NCBI GenBank assembly: GCA_036013505.1
Contig: CP107851.1
Location: 3,286,001-3,350,000 of the forward strand
From: Streptomyces sp. NBC_00510
GTDB lineage: Bacteria; Actinomycetota; Actinomycetes; Streptomycetales; Streptomycetaceae
DNA: 64,000 bases
Direction: 5' to 3'
Shown here piece by piece: positions 19,739-28,364 of this stretch; positions within the stretch are counted from its first letter, which is position 1; the number at the start of each line of letters is the position of its first letter. A program made the position numbers and the translations under genes. The notes under the pieces were generated by a model. The model saw only the letters and a program-made list of their open reading frames with translations. It did not search any database and had not been told where the DNA came from.

Positions 19739-21643
19739 GTGAGCGCGTTCTCGTCACTGCGGGCAACGGGGCAGACTCCGCGCCGCCCCGGCGTGACCAC
19801 TCCGCGCCTGCGGTTCCTGCGCACCGAGACGGCGGGCGCCGGTTTCCTGCTGGCCGCCACGATCGTCGCCCTGGCCTGGGCCAACCTGGCGCCGGGCAAC
19901 TACGAGTCGGTGTGGCACACCCATCTGTCGCTCACGCTGGGCTCACGGGGGGTGTCGCTCGACCTGCGGGAGTGGATCAACAGCGGGCTGATGACCCTGT
20001 TCTTCTTCATCGTCGGCCTGGAGGCCCGCCGGGAGTTCGACCTCGGCGAGTTCCGCGAACGGACCCGGATCACCCTGCCGACCATGGCCGGACTCGCCGG
20101 GATGCTCGTGCCGCTCGCCCTCTACCTCGCCTTCACCCACGGCACCCCGCAAGCGCGCGGCTGGGGCACCGTGATCTCCACCGACACCGCGTTCGCCCTC
20201 GGGATGTACGCCCTGCTGGGCCGCAGACTCCCCGCGGCCACCCGGGCGTTCATCCTGACCGCGTCCGTCGTCGACGACTTCATCGCGCTCGCCGTCATCG
20301 CGTTCGCGTACACCAGCGGCATCTCGTGGCCCGAACTGTTCGTCGCCATCGGCCTCTTCGCCGTCGGGATCGGGGCGGCCAACTCCATCGTGCGGACCTG
20401 CGGCGAGTTCCGCGGCGCCGCCTACGCGCTGACCGGCGTGGCGGTGTGGTTCGCCCTGCTCGGCTCCGGGGTGGACCCGGTCGTGACGGGGCTGGCGCTC
20501 GGTCTGATGGCCTGCGACCACCCGGCGCGCGGCGCCGACCTGCGCCGGGCCAGCACGCTCTACCTGCGTTTCAGGGAGCAGCCCACACCCGCACTGGAGC
20601 GCAGCGCCCGGCGGGGTCTGGCGCTGTCGGTCTCGCTCAACTCCCGGCTGCAGGAGCTGTTCCGGCCCTGGACCAGCTATCTCATCGTCCCCGCCTTCGC
20701 CCTGGCCAACGCCGGCATCACCATCGACGCACGGCAGTTGGCGGCCGCGTTCACCTCCCCCGTCACCCTCGGCATCGTCGTCGCGTACGTGGTGGGCAAA
20801 CCGCTCGGGATCGTGGGCGCCTCCGCGCTGACCACCCGGCTCAGCCGCGGCCGGCTGCGCCCGGCGGTCGGCTGGGGAGCGGTGGCGGCCGGCGGCACCA
20901 TCTCCGGCATCGGCTTCACCATCGCCCTCCTCATCGCGGACCGCGCGTTCCAGGGCGGACGGCTCGCCGAGGCGAAGATCGGCATCCTCGCCGCGGTGGT
21001 CCTCTCCTTCCTGCTCACCTGGTGCGTGACGCTCGTCCTGAACCGGCTTCCCCGGGCGGTGCGCCGGCGGGCGCTGCTCGGCAAGTCGCAGCAACTGGAG
21101 GACCTGGCCGTCCCCGTGGACCCGGAGCGCGACCACGTCCGCGGCCCGCACGACGCCCTGGTCACCGTCGTCGAGTACGGCGACTTCGAGTGCCCCTACT
21201 GCGGCGAGGCGGAGCCCGTCATCCGCGACCTGCTCGCCGACTTCGGCGACGTCCGTTACGTGTGGCGCCACCTGCCGCTCGCCGACGTGCACCCCCACGC
21301 CGTCCAGGCCGCCCGCGCCACGGAGGCCGCCGCCGAGCAGGACCGCTTCTGGGAGATGCACGACCAGATCTTCGCCCACCCCCAGGCGCTCGACTCTCGG
21401 GGACTCGAACGCCTGGCCACGGCGATCGGTCTCGACATCGAGCGCTTCCGGCGTGACGTCGAGACCCGCTCCGTCGCGGTCCGGGTCGCCGAGGACGCCG
21501 AGTCCGCGGACCTGAGCAATGTGTCGGGGACCCCGACGTTCTTCATCAACGGCCGCCGCCACTACCGCGCGTACGACATCGAGAGCCTCTCGGCCGGGGT
21601 CCGCGGCGCGCTGGAGCGCGCGAAGGCGGCCCTCCACCACTGA
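19739..21643 (+). CDS. nhaA: NhaA Na+/H+ antiporter fused to a DsbA-like domain
   Basis: 634-residue fusion. Residues 25-430 form an NhaA antiporter with the paired ion-binding aspartates in TASVVDDFIALAVIAF, a further Asp in STDTAFALG, and the conserved NSGLMTLFFFIVGLEARREF segment. After a cytoplasmic linker comes a DsbA/thioredoxin-fold domain with the redox motif CPYC (about residues 485-488, in EYGDFECPYCGEAE) and the cis-Pro loop VSGTPTFFINGR. The antiporter expels Na+ in exchange for protons; the redox domain may sense thiol state or oxidise substrates. GTG codons at 19733 and 19739 are both possible starts with little leader. The gene is divergent from the Pls-like gene across 269 bp. 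Confidence 0.9.
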   Translation: MSAFSSLRATGQTPRRPGVTTPRLRFLRTETAGAGFLLAATIVALAWANLAPGNYESVWHTHLSLTLGSRGVSLDLREWINSGLMTLFFFIVGLEARREFDLGEFRERTRITLPTMAGLAGMLVPLALYLAFTHGTPQARGWGTVISTDTAFALGMYALLGRRLPAATRAFILTASVVDDFIALAVIAFAYTSGISWPELFVAIGLFAVGIGAANSIVRTCGEFRGAAYALTGVAVWFALLGSGVDPVVTGLALGLMACDHPARGADLRRASTLYLRFREQPTPALERSARRGLALSVSLNSRLQELFRPWTSYLIVPAFALANAGITIDARQLAAAFTSPVTLGIVVAYVVGKPLGIVGASALTTRLSRGRLRPAVGWGAVAAGGTISGIGFTIALLIADRAFQGGRLAEAKIGILAAVVLSFLLTWCVTLVLNRLPRAVRRRALLGKSQQLEDLAVPVDPERDHVRGPHDALVTVVEYGDFECPYCGEAEPVIRDLLADFGDVRYVWRHLPLADVHPHAVQAARATEAAAEQDRFWEMHDQIFAHPQALDSRGLERLATAIGLDIERFRRDVETRSVAVRVAEDAESADLSNVSGTPTFFINGRRHYRAYDIESLSAGVRGALERAKAALHH

Positions 21644-21660
21644 CTCCCCGGGGCTCTGTC

Positions 21661-21686
21661 GTACCGGGCCCGTAGGCTCCCGGTAC
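21661..21686. repeat. 8-bp inverted repeat before the HEAT-repeat gene
   Basis: GTACCGGG (21661-21668) and CCCGGTAC (21679-21686) are perfect inverted copies with a 10-nt spacer. They lie between the nhaA-dsbA stop and the next start codon (29 bp downstream). It may be a hairpin terminator or an operator. Confidence 0.45.
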
Positions 21687-21714
21687 CGCAAGCACGAACC
21701 GGGAGGGACGCCCC

Positions 21715-22431
21715 ATGGACGAGACGGTGGTCGCCGACCTCGAGGCCCTCGCCACCGGGCTGGCGGACCCCGACGCCGACGTCGACGCCCTCCACGTGCT
21801 GGAGCGGCGGCTGCTCGCCGCCCGCGACGCGGCCCTCGTCCCTGCGCTGGAGGCCCACCTCGCGGCCGCGGTGGAGGCGCGGGGCTGGTACGCGCGCGCC
21901 GTTCTCGCCGGGATCCTCGTGCACACGGCGGGCCGTGCCGCGCTGACGGCACTGCTGCGCGCCCACGCCCGGGACCTCGGGGACGACCAGGACTCCCTCA
22001 CGGCGGAGCTGACCCACCTCGCCGAGGAGGACCCCGCCTCCGCCCGCGCGCTGCTGCTCCCCTGGACCCTCGATCCGGACCCGGAACTGCGGCGGACGGC
22101 GTTCTGGCTGCTCGGCCACGTGCGGCACGCGTCCGACGTCGAACGGCTCGCGCGGGCCGCCGCGGACCCGGACGAGGGCGTCCGCCGCACGGTGGCGGGG
22201 GCGCTGACCGGGCATTGCGGGACCGATCCGGGGGCCGTCGTCGTCCTGACCGGGCTGCTCTCCGACGCCTCGCCGCGCGTGCGGATCTCGGCCCTGAGCA
22301 GCCTCGGTTTCGCACGGCGCCCGGAGACCCTGCCGGCGATCCGCGGGCTCGCGGACGACCCCGACGAGAGGGTCCGTTCCTGGGTGTCCGTCGCACTCGC
22401 CCGTTTCCCCGCCCGGTACGGCGCCGGTTGA
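21715..22431 (+). CDS. HEAT-repeat protein
   Basis: 238-residue soluble helical-repeat protein. Several HEAT-like units are visible, for example LDPDPELRRTAFWLLGHV, ADPDEGVRRTVAGALTGH, SDASPRVRISALSSLGFAR and DDPDERVRSWVSVALARF. Proteins of this kind are scaffolds or lyase-like accessory factors; no catalytic motif was found. A strong GGGAGGG ribosome site precedes the ATG. Its role beside the antiporter fusion is unknown. Confidence 0.8.
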   Translation: MDETVVADLEALATGLADPDADVDALHVLERRLLAARDAALVPALEAHLAAAVEARGWYARAVLAGILVHTAGRAALTALLRAHARDLGDDQDSLTAELTHLAEEDPASARALLLPWTLDPDPELRRTAFWLLGHVRHASDVERLARAAADPDEGVRRTVAGALTGHCGTDPGAVVVLTGLLSDASPRVRISALSSLGFARRPETLPAIRGLADDPDERVRSWVSVALARFPARYGAG

Positions 22432-22763
22432 TCAGGGCGGCCGGAGGGTTGGGGCGGCGTACGGGGGACGCGAACCTGCCGAGCACCGCCGGACCGCGGG
22501 CGAGGTGGAGCGCGACCGGAGCCCCGCCGACGGGGCGGGCCCCACCGCGCGTGCCGTGGCCCGCGGCGCACCCGGTGTTACGTTGGTCAGTGCTCCAGGG
22601 TTGTGGAAACCGCCCGCGGCACCCCGCCGGGCAGTCGTCCGGAACCGCGCCCGCCCCCCGACCGACGCTCCCCGTCACCTGGCCGGACGCGGCCCGGTGC
22701 CCTGCCGGACGGCGCGCGGCGTGGTAGGAATCGGGCAGGGGTCCGGTGGTGAGTGGAGCACGC
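22432..22763 (+). promoter_or_regulatory. 332-bp leader region of the two-component genes
   Basis: No gene was found. A TACGTT element (22579-22584) and a TAGGAA element (22725-22730, 33 bp before the GTG start) could be -10 boxes, but neither has a clear -35 partner. The stretch between them is GC-rich with several possible stems. No known riboswitch motif was recognised. Confidence 0.35.
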
Positions 22764-23429
22764 GTGATCCGGGTATTGGTGGTCGACGACGAGGCCCTGA
22801 TCCGTACGGGCTTCCAGCGCATCCTCGACGCGGCGGACGACATCGAGGTCGTGGGTGCGGTGCCCGGCGGGCAGGCGATCCGTACGGCGCAGGACGCCCA
22901 GCCCGACGTCGTCCTGCTGGACATCAGGATGCCCGACGTGGACGGCCTCACCGTCCTGGCCGGGCTCCGGCGGCTGCCGCAGCCTCCGGTGGTGGCGATG
23001 CTGACGACCTTCGACATGGACGAGTACGTGACGACGGCGCTCCGCTCGGGCGCGGCCGGTTTCCTGCTGAAGGACACCGACCCCGAGGAACTGCCCTTCC
23101 TGGTGCGGACCCTGGCCGACGGCGGTGCCGTGCTGTCGTCCAAGGTCACCCGGACGGTCGTGGACGGCTACCTGGGCGCCGGCCCGCAGGAGCCGGCGGC
23201 CCGCGGCGTGGCCCGGCTGACGGAGCGCGAGCGCGCCGTCCTGCTGCTGGTCGCCGAGGGCCTGTCGAACGCGGACATCGCCGGGCGGATGCACCTGGGG
23301 ACGGGCACGGTGAAGGACCATGTGAGCGCCATCCTGACCAAGCTGCAGGTGGGCAGCCGGGTGCAGGCCGCGCTGCTCGCGGAGCGCGCGGGGCTGCTCA
23401 AGCGGCCGCAGGACGGTGAGGGCGGATGA
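22764..23429 (+). CDS. NarL/FixJ-family response regulator
   Basis: 221-residue regulator. The receiver domain has acidic residues in VLVVDDEALIR, the phospho-acceptor Asp in PDVVLLDIRMPDVDGL, the conserved Thr in LTTFDMDEYV and the Lys in FLLKDTD. The C-terminal LuxR-type helix-turn-helix reads LTERERAVLLLVAEGLSNADIAGRMHLGTGTVKDHVS (given as two adjoining parts: LTERERAVLLLVAEG and LSNADIAGRMHLGTGTVKDH). The GTG at 22764 has GTGGAG 5 bp upstream and starts right at the first strand; GTG codons at 22746/22749 are also in frame. The stop overlaps the histidine kinase start (ATGA), so the two form an operon. Confidence 0.9.
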   Translation: MIRVLVVDDEALIRTGFQRILDAADDIEVVGAVPGGQAIRTAQDAQPDVVLLDIRMPDVDGLTVLAGLRRLPQPPVVAMLTTFDMDEYVTTALRSGAAGFLLKDTDPEELPFLVRTLADGGAVLSSKVTRTVVDGYLGAGPQEPAARGVARLTERERAVLLLVAEGLSNADIAGRMHLGTGTVKDHVSAILTKLQVGSRVQAALLAERAGLLKRPQDGEGG

Positions 23430-24526
23430 GGTTCCGGCGTCCGACGCCCATGGCGATGGACCTCGTCGTCGTCGCGGTGGCGCTGTTCGACATCTGGGTC
23501 AACGTCGACCCCGAGGAGCCGGTACGCCTCGGGTGCGCCCTCGGCGGCGCCGTCGCCCTGATGCTGCGCCGGCGTCTGCCGCTGGTCACCTTCGTGCTGG
23601 CGCTGCCCGCCGTGCTGGTCTCGGACGCGGCCTTCGCCACGCTGGCCGCGCTCTACACCCTCGCCTCGCTCTCCCAGCGCCGGTGGCTGCTGGCCGGCTG
23701 CGCGCTGGCCTTCACGATCGCCGACATGGCGCCGTGGCCCGCGCCGAAGTTCGACCTGTCCGAGCCCTCGACCCTGATCACCCTGAGCTACACCGCCGCG
23801 ACGGCCGCCGCACCGGTCTTCCTGGGCCAGCTCGTGCAGGCCCGGCGGGACCTGTCGCTGCGGCTCACCGAGATCTCGGAGGCCCGTGACCACGAGCGGC
23901 TGCTCACCGCGCAGACCGTACTGGCCAAGGAACGCGCCCAGCTCGCCCGCGAGATGCACGACGTGGTCTCCCACCAGGTCAGCCTGATCGCCGTACGGGC
24001 CGGGGCGCTCCAGGTCGGCACGCAGGACGCCGAGGTCAAGGAGGCCGCGGCGACGATCCGGCGGCTGAGCGTGCAGACCCTGGACGAGCTGCGGCACATG
24101 GTGAGCGTGCTGCGCGCCGCCGGCGGCCGGCCCACGGAGCTGACCCCGCAGCCTTCCCTCGCGGACCTGGAACGGCTGGTGAGCGGCAGCGGCATCGAGG
24201 CCGAGCTGCAACCTGACCTGCCGGACGGGCTGCCGCCGACGGTGCAGCGCGCGGTCTACCGCACCGTCCAGGAGGCGCTGACCAATGTGCGCAAGCACGC
24301 GCCCGGGGCCTCTGCACGGGTCCGTATCCACCGCCAGGGCGGCACCGTCCGGGTCACGGTCACCAACACCGCCCCCACCCGGCCCGCGCTCCCCCTGCCC
24401 AGCGCCCACTACGGCCTCGTGGGCCTGCGGCAACGCGCCGCGCTGCTCGGCGGCACCGTCACCTCGGGCCCGACCGCCGACGGCGGCTACGAGCTCAGGC
24501 TGGAACTGCCCGCCGCGGGCACCTGA
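23426..24526 (+). CDS. Sensor histidine kinase (HisKA_3 type)
   Basis: 366-residue membrane kinase partnering the preceding regulator. About four hydrophobic segments fill residues 10-135. A coiled linker (LSLRLTEISEARDHERLLTAQ) leads to the dimerisation helix with phospho-acceptor His in LAREMHDVVSHQVSLIAVRAG. A HATPase_c domain follows (AVYRTVQEALTNVRKHAPGA; YGLVGLRQRAALLGGTV). The extracellular loops are short, so it probably senses a membrane-linked cue. Its last 40 bp overlap the end of the convergent P-type ATPase gene. Confidence 0.9.
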   Translation: MRFRRPTPMAMDLVVVAVALFDIWVNVDPEEPVRLGCALGGAVALMLRRRLPLVTFVLALPAVLVSDAAFATLAALYTLASLSQRRWLLAGCALAFTIADMAPWPAPKFDLSEPSTLITLSYTAATAAAPVFLGQLVQARRDLSLRLTEISEARDHERLLTAQTVLAKERAQLAREMHDVVSHQVSLIAVRAGALQVGTQDAEVKEAAATIRRLSVQTLDELRHMVSVLRAAGGRPTELTPQPSLADLERLVSGSGIEAELQPDLPDGLPPTVQRAVYRTVQEALTNVRKHAPGASARVRIHRQGGTVRVTVTNTAPTRPALPLPSAHYGLVGLRQRAALLGGTVTSGPTADGGYELRLELPAAGT

Positions 24527-27276
24527 AGCGGCGCCGCCCGGCCCCGCTCCGCGGCCGCCGCCCGCACCCGGCGTGCCAGGAGCTTGCCGAGCTCCCACAG
24601 CAGCAGCAGGACGACGGCGGACAGCAGGGCCCAGCCGAACTGCCGCAGGTTGATCCCGGTGGTGCCCAGGATGCGCCGGAAGCCGTCCATCTGGGTCACC
24701 AGGACGGCGAGGACGAACTCGCCCAGGGCCGCCCAGTTCATCTGCTTGCTGTCGAAGGTGGTGGTCGTGAGGACGGAGGCGGTTTCGCTGCGGCACTCGA
24801 ACGCGGCCACGATCAGGCAGAGCGCGAAGGCGGTGAAGGCCATCGAGTTGCCGACGGCGGCGCTGTGGAAGTGGCTCTCCCCCACCTTGATCAGGGCCAG
24901 CAGGATGGCGGTGATCGCCAGCCCGCTCAGCCCCACGGTGATCAGCACGGGCCTGGTGAGCACGGACTGCCCCCGGGGCCGGGGCGTGCGGCGCATCAGG
25001 CCGGGGCTCTCCTGGTCGAAGCCGAGGGCGAAGCCGAAGGGGGCGTTGACGACGAAGTGCACCCACAGGACCTGGGCGGGGGTGAAGGGTTCACCGGCGG
25101 CGATGTTGAGCAGGGTCGCGCCGAGGAAGGTCAGGACGAAGGTGACCAGCAGCAGGAGGACGAAGCGGATGTACTTGGTGAGGTTGTCGTAGAGCTTCCG
25201 GCCCTCCTCCACGGCGTGGATGATCGTGGCGAAGTTGTCGTCGGACAGGATCATGCGGCCGGCGTTCTTGGCGACGTCGGTGCCGCTGCCCATGGCGATG
25301 CCGATGTCCGAGGCCTTGATGGCGGGGGCGTCGTTGACGCCGTCGCCGGTCATCGCCACCACCTCGCCCTTCTTCTTGAGGGTGTCGGCGAGCAGGACCT
25401 TGTGCTCGGGGGCGACCCGTCCGACCACGCCGATGTCGTCGATGCGGGCGAGGCGTTCCTCCTCCGGCAGGGCGGCGAAGTCCGCGCCGAGCATCGCCTC
25501 CCCGGGGATGCCGAGCTGCCGCGCGATGGCGGCGCCGGTGGTGACGTCGTCGCCGGTCACCATGCGGACCCTGATGTGGGCGGCCTGGGCGTCCGCCACC
25601 GCGTCCCGGGACTCGTCGCGGGGCGGGTCGATCATGCCGACGAGGCTGGTCATCCGCAGGTCGGTGACGAGGGCGAGGAGGTCGCCGGCGGGGTCGAAGC
25701 CGACGGGGTCCAGGTCGCGGGTGGCGGCGGCCATGACGCGGCGTCCCTCGCCGCCCATCCGCTCGGTGGCCCCCTGGGCGCGCCGGCTGAGGTCGTCGTC
25801 CCAGGGAACGGTCGTGCCGGCGGACAGCGCGGTCGCGGCCCGTGCCATCACGGCCGGCGCCGCGCCCTTGACGAAGCACCGTACGACCGGGCGGCCCGAG
25901 GCGTCGGTGGCCGAGTGGAAGGTGGCCATCAGCTTGTAGCCGGGGTCGAACGGCAGGGTGGCCAGCCGGGGCAGCCGTTCGCGGGTGGCCTCGATGTCCA
26001 GCCCGGCCTTGTGGCCGAGGACGAGCAGTGCGCCCTCGGTGGGGTCGCCCACCACCGTGCCGTCCACCAGCTTGGCGTCGCTGGCCACCACGTACGGCAG
26101 GATCGCGTCCTCGATGCCCGCGGAGGAGCCCGCGGCGTGGTGGATCCTGCCCTCCAGGCCGTAGCCGGTGCCGGAGACGGTGTAGCGGTCGGTGGGGCTG
26201 ACCACCTCGACGGCGGTCATCTGGTTCATCGTCAGGGTGCCGGTCTTGTCGGAGTTGATGGCGGAGGTGAAGCCGAGGGTCTCGACCGAGGGCAGTTCCT
26301 TCACGATCGCGTTGCGCCGGGCGAGGTTGAGGCTGCCGACCGAGAGGATCACCTGGGTCACCGTGGGCAGCGCCTCGGGGATCGCGGCGATGGCCAGGGA
26401 CACCGCGCTGACGAACAGCGCGTCCCACTCCTGGCCGCGGGCACGGCCGAGGGCGAACATCACGACCATCGTCAGGCCCGCGGCCGCGGCGATCCACAGG
26501 GTGAGGTCGTCGAGCTCCTTGGTCAGCGGCGACTGCTCCTTGGCGGTGGCCGACAGCATCCCGGAGATCTTCCCCAGCTCCGTGCCCGAGCCCGTGCCGG
26601 TGACGATCAGGACACCGCTCCCGTGCGTGACGGGGGTGTTCATGAAGGCCATGTTGGTCTGGTCGCCGGGCCCGAGGGGGGTGGCGCCCGCGGGCAGGGT
26701 GCCGGTGTCCTTGGCGGCGGGGACGCTCTCGCCGGTCAGCGCGGACTCGTCGATCTGCAGGGCGTTGGCCCGGACGATCCGCCCGTCGGCCGGCACCTGG
26801 TCGCCGGCGGCGATGAGCACGATGTCGCCCGCCACGACGCCCTCGGCCGGGATCTCCGACTCGGTGCCGTCGCGCCGCACCCGCGCGGTCGCCTTCATCA
26901 TCGACTTCAGTGCGTTCATCGCGCTCTCGGCCTTGCCCTCCTGGCGCAGCCCGACGACCGCGTTGAGCAGGGTCAGCAGGACCAGGAGGATGCCGGTGCT
27001 CCACTGGGCGATCAGGAACGAGACGACGGCCGCGGCGACCAGGATGATCTGCATGTAGCTGCGGTACTGGTCGAGGAAGCGCCGCCACGCGGGCGGCGTT
27101 TTCTCCTCGGGCAGCGCGTTCGGGCCGTGCGCGGCGAGCAGTTCCGTCACCCGCGTGGCCGGCAGGCCGACGTCCGGGTCGACCTCGAACGCCATGGCAA
27201 CGTCCTGCGGGGACCGCGCGTACCAGCCTTCCGGTGACGCGGGCCCTTCCCCCTCCGGCTTGGGCTGCACCGTCAT
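24487..27276 (-). CDS. P2-type cation-transporting ATPase
   Basis: 929-residue P-type ATPase of the Ca2+-ATPase/SERCA-like class. It has an N-terminal cation-ATPase domain (VTELLAAHGPNALPEEKTPP), the actuator TGES loop (residues 181-184), the M4 motif IPEALPT (about 299-305), the phosphorylation site DKTGTLT (Asp343) and the hinge MTGDGVNDAPAIKASDIGIAMG (shown in part). Six C-terminal helices follow. The substrate could be Ca2+, Mn2+ or monovalent cations; Glu in the PEALP motif favours a divalent ion. A GGAGG element precedes the ATG at 27276. It is followed on the same strand after the PPK2 gene by 67 bp, which suggests co-transcription. Confidence 0.9.
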   Translation of the reverse strand: MTVQPKPEGEGPASPEGWYARSPQDVAMAFEVDPDVGLPATRVTELLAAHGPNALPEEKTPPAWRRFLDQYRSYMQIILVAAAVVSFLIAQWSTGILLVLLTLLNAVVGLRQEGKAESAMNALKSMMKATARVRRDGTESEIPAEGVVAGDIVLIAAGDQVPADGRIVRANALQIDESALTGESVPAAKDTGTLPAGATPLGPGDQTNMAFMNTPVTHGSGVLIVTGTGSGTELGKISGMLSATAKEQSPLTKELDDLTLWIAAAAGLTMVVMFALGRARGQEWDALFVSAVSLAIAAIPEALPTVTQVILSVGSLNLARRNAIVKELPSVETLGFTSAINSDKTGTLTMNQMTAVEVVSPTDRYTVSGTGYGLEGRIHHAAGSSAGIEDAILPYVVASDAKLVDGTVVGDPTEGALLVLGHKAGLDIEATRERLPRLATLPFDPGYKLMATFHSATDASGRPVVRCFVKGAAPAVMARAATALSAGTTVPWDDDLSRRAQGATERMGGEGRRVMAAATRDLDPVGFDPAGDLLALVTDLRMTSLVGMIDPPRDESRDAVADAQAAHIRVRMVTGDDVTTGAAIARQLGIPGEAMLGADFAALPEEERLARIDDIGVVGRVAPEHKVLLADTLKKKGEVVAMTGDGVNDAPAIKASDIGIAMGSGTDVAKNAGRMILSDDNFATIIHAVEEGRKLYDNLTKYIRFVLLLLVTFVLTFLGATLLNIAAGEPFTPAQVLWVHFVVNAPFGFALGFDQESPGLMRRTPRPRGQSVLTRPVLITVGLSGLAITAILLALIKVGESHFHSAAVGNSMAFTAFALCLIVAAFECRSETASVLTTTTFDSKQMNWAALGEFVLAVLVTQMDGFRRILGTTGINLRQFGWALLSAVVLLLLWELGKLLARRVRAAAAERGRAAPLQVPAAGSSSLSS

Positions 27277-27343
27277 CGTCCTGCCTCCGATCCGGTCGCT
27301 GCGTCGGGCCGTCCGGCGGTCCGGCGGTCCGGCGGTCCCGGGC

Positions 27344-28303
27344 CTAGGGGCGCCGCGCGTCCTTCGTCCGCCGCCGGGGCGCGTACGGGTCGGCCGGCGC
27401 CCCTTGCGGGGCCTCGGCCTCCAACTCCCGCCGGGCGGCGAGCAGGTCGCGCCGGGCCTCCTCGCCGACCGTGGGGTACTGGGGGTCGATCTCCATCAGC
27501 GTGTGGGCGAGCACCGCCGCGGCGCAGATCCGCGCGAACCACTTCCGGTCCGCCGGGACGACGTACCAGGGGGCGTGCTTGGTGCTCGTCGCCGACAGCA
27601 TCTCGGAGAAGGCCTTCTGGTACTCGTCCCAGTGGCGGCGCTCCCGTACGTCGGCGGCGGAGAACTTCCAGTTCTTCTCGGGGAGGTCGATCCGCTTCAG
27701 GAAGCGGGCGCGCTGCTCCTCCTTGGAGAGGTTGAGGAAGACCTTGACGACCTTGAAGCCGTTGTCGGTCAGGTAGCGCTCCCAGTTGTTGATCTCCCGG
27801 TAGCGGCGCTCCCAGATGCCCGCGCCCTTGGGCTGCTCCGGCAGCTTCTGCCGCTGGAGGATCTCGTGGTGCACCCGGACGACGAGCACCTCCTCGTAGT
27901 GGGAGCGGTTGTAGATCGCGATCTCGCCCCGCGCGGGCAGCCGCTGCGCGTAGCGCCACAGGTAGTCGTGGTCGAGCTCCTCCGCGGAGGGCACCTTGAA
28001 GCTGCTGACCCGCACGCCCTGCGGGTTCACCCCGCTCATGACGTGACGGATGGTGCCGTCCTTGCCCCCGGCGTCGAGTGCCTGGAGGCAGAGCAGCACC
28101 CCGTAGGTGTCCTGGGCGGCCAGCCGCGCCTGGTACTCGGCCAGCAGCGACACGCCCGTGCTCAGCAGTCCGACGCCGTCCCGCTTCTTCAGGCTGCCCT
28201 TGTACCGGGGGTCGAAGTCCCTGGCCAGGTCCACGGTGGACCCGGGCTCCACACGCAGCGGCTCGATGAACGCGGCTATGCGCCTGGCCTGCGTGTCCGC
28301 CAT
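27344..28303 (-). CDS. ppk2: Polyphosphate kinase 2 family protein
   Basis: 319-residue PPK2-type kinase, which transfers phosphate between inorganic polyphosphate and nucleotides. The Walker A loop is DAGGKDGT, preceded by LLCLQAL. The family sequences IAIYNRSHYEEVLVVRVH and KVVKVFLNLSKEEQRARFLKR and the lid residues near WKFSAADVRERRHWDEYQ are present. APWYVVPADRKWFARI is characteristic of the C-terminal part. Length and single domain fit short PPK2s that mainly phosphorylate NDP or NMP; the exact nucleotide cannot be called. It lies upstream of the P-type ATPase gene on the same strand, an ATP-regenerating enzyme beside an ATP consumer. Confidence 0.88.
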   Translation of the reverse strand: MADTQARRIAAFIEPLRVEPGSTVDLARDFDPRYKGSLKKRDGVGLLSTGVSLLAEYQARLAAQDTYGVLLCLQALDAGGKDGTIRHVMSGVNPQGVRVSSFKVPSAEELDHDYLWRYAQRLPARGEIAIYNRSHYEEVLVVRVHHEILQRQKLPEQPKGAGIWERRYREINNWERYLTDNGFKVVKVFLNLSKEEQRARFLKRIDLPEKNWKFSAADVRERRHWDEYQKAFSEMLSATSTKHAPWYVVPADRKWFARICAAAVLAHTLMEIDPQYPTVGEEARRDLLAARRELEAEAPQGAPADPYAPRRRTKDARRP

Positions 28304-28364
28304 CGCCGTCCGGCCTTTCTACGAGCGGGGATACCCGCCACGGTCCGCCGCCCCGGACGGTGCG

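Noticed and set aside
22501..22745. A possible cobalamin or other riboswitch, or a small gene starting at GTG 22591, before the two-component genes.
   Set aside because: No conserved riboswitch box was found, and the 45-codon frame is Pro/Arg-rich with no ribosome site.
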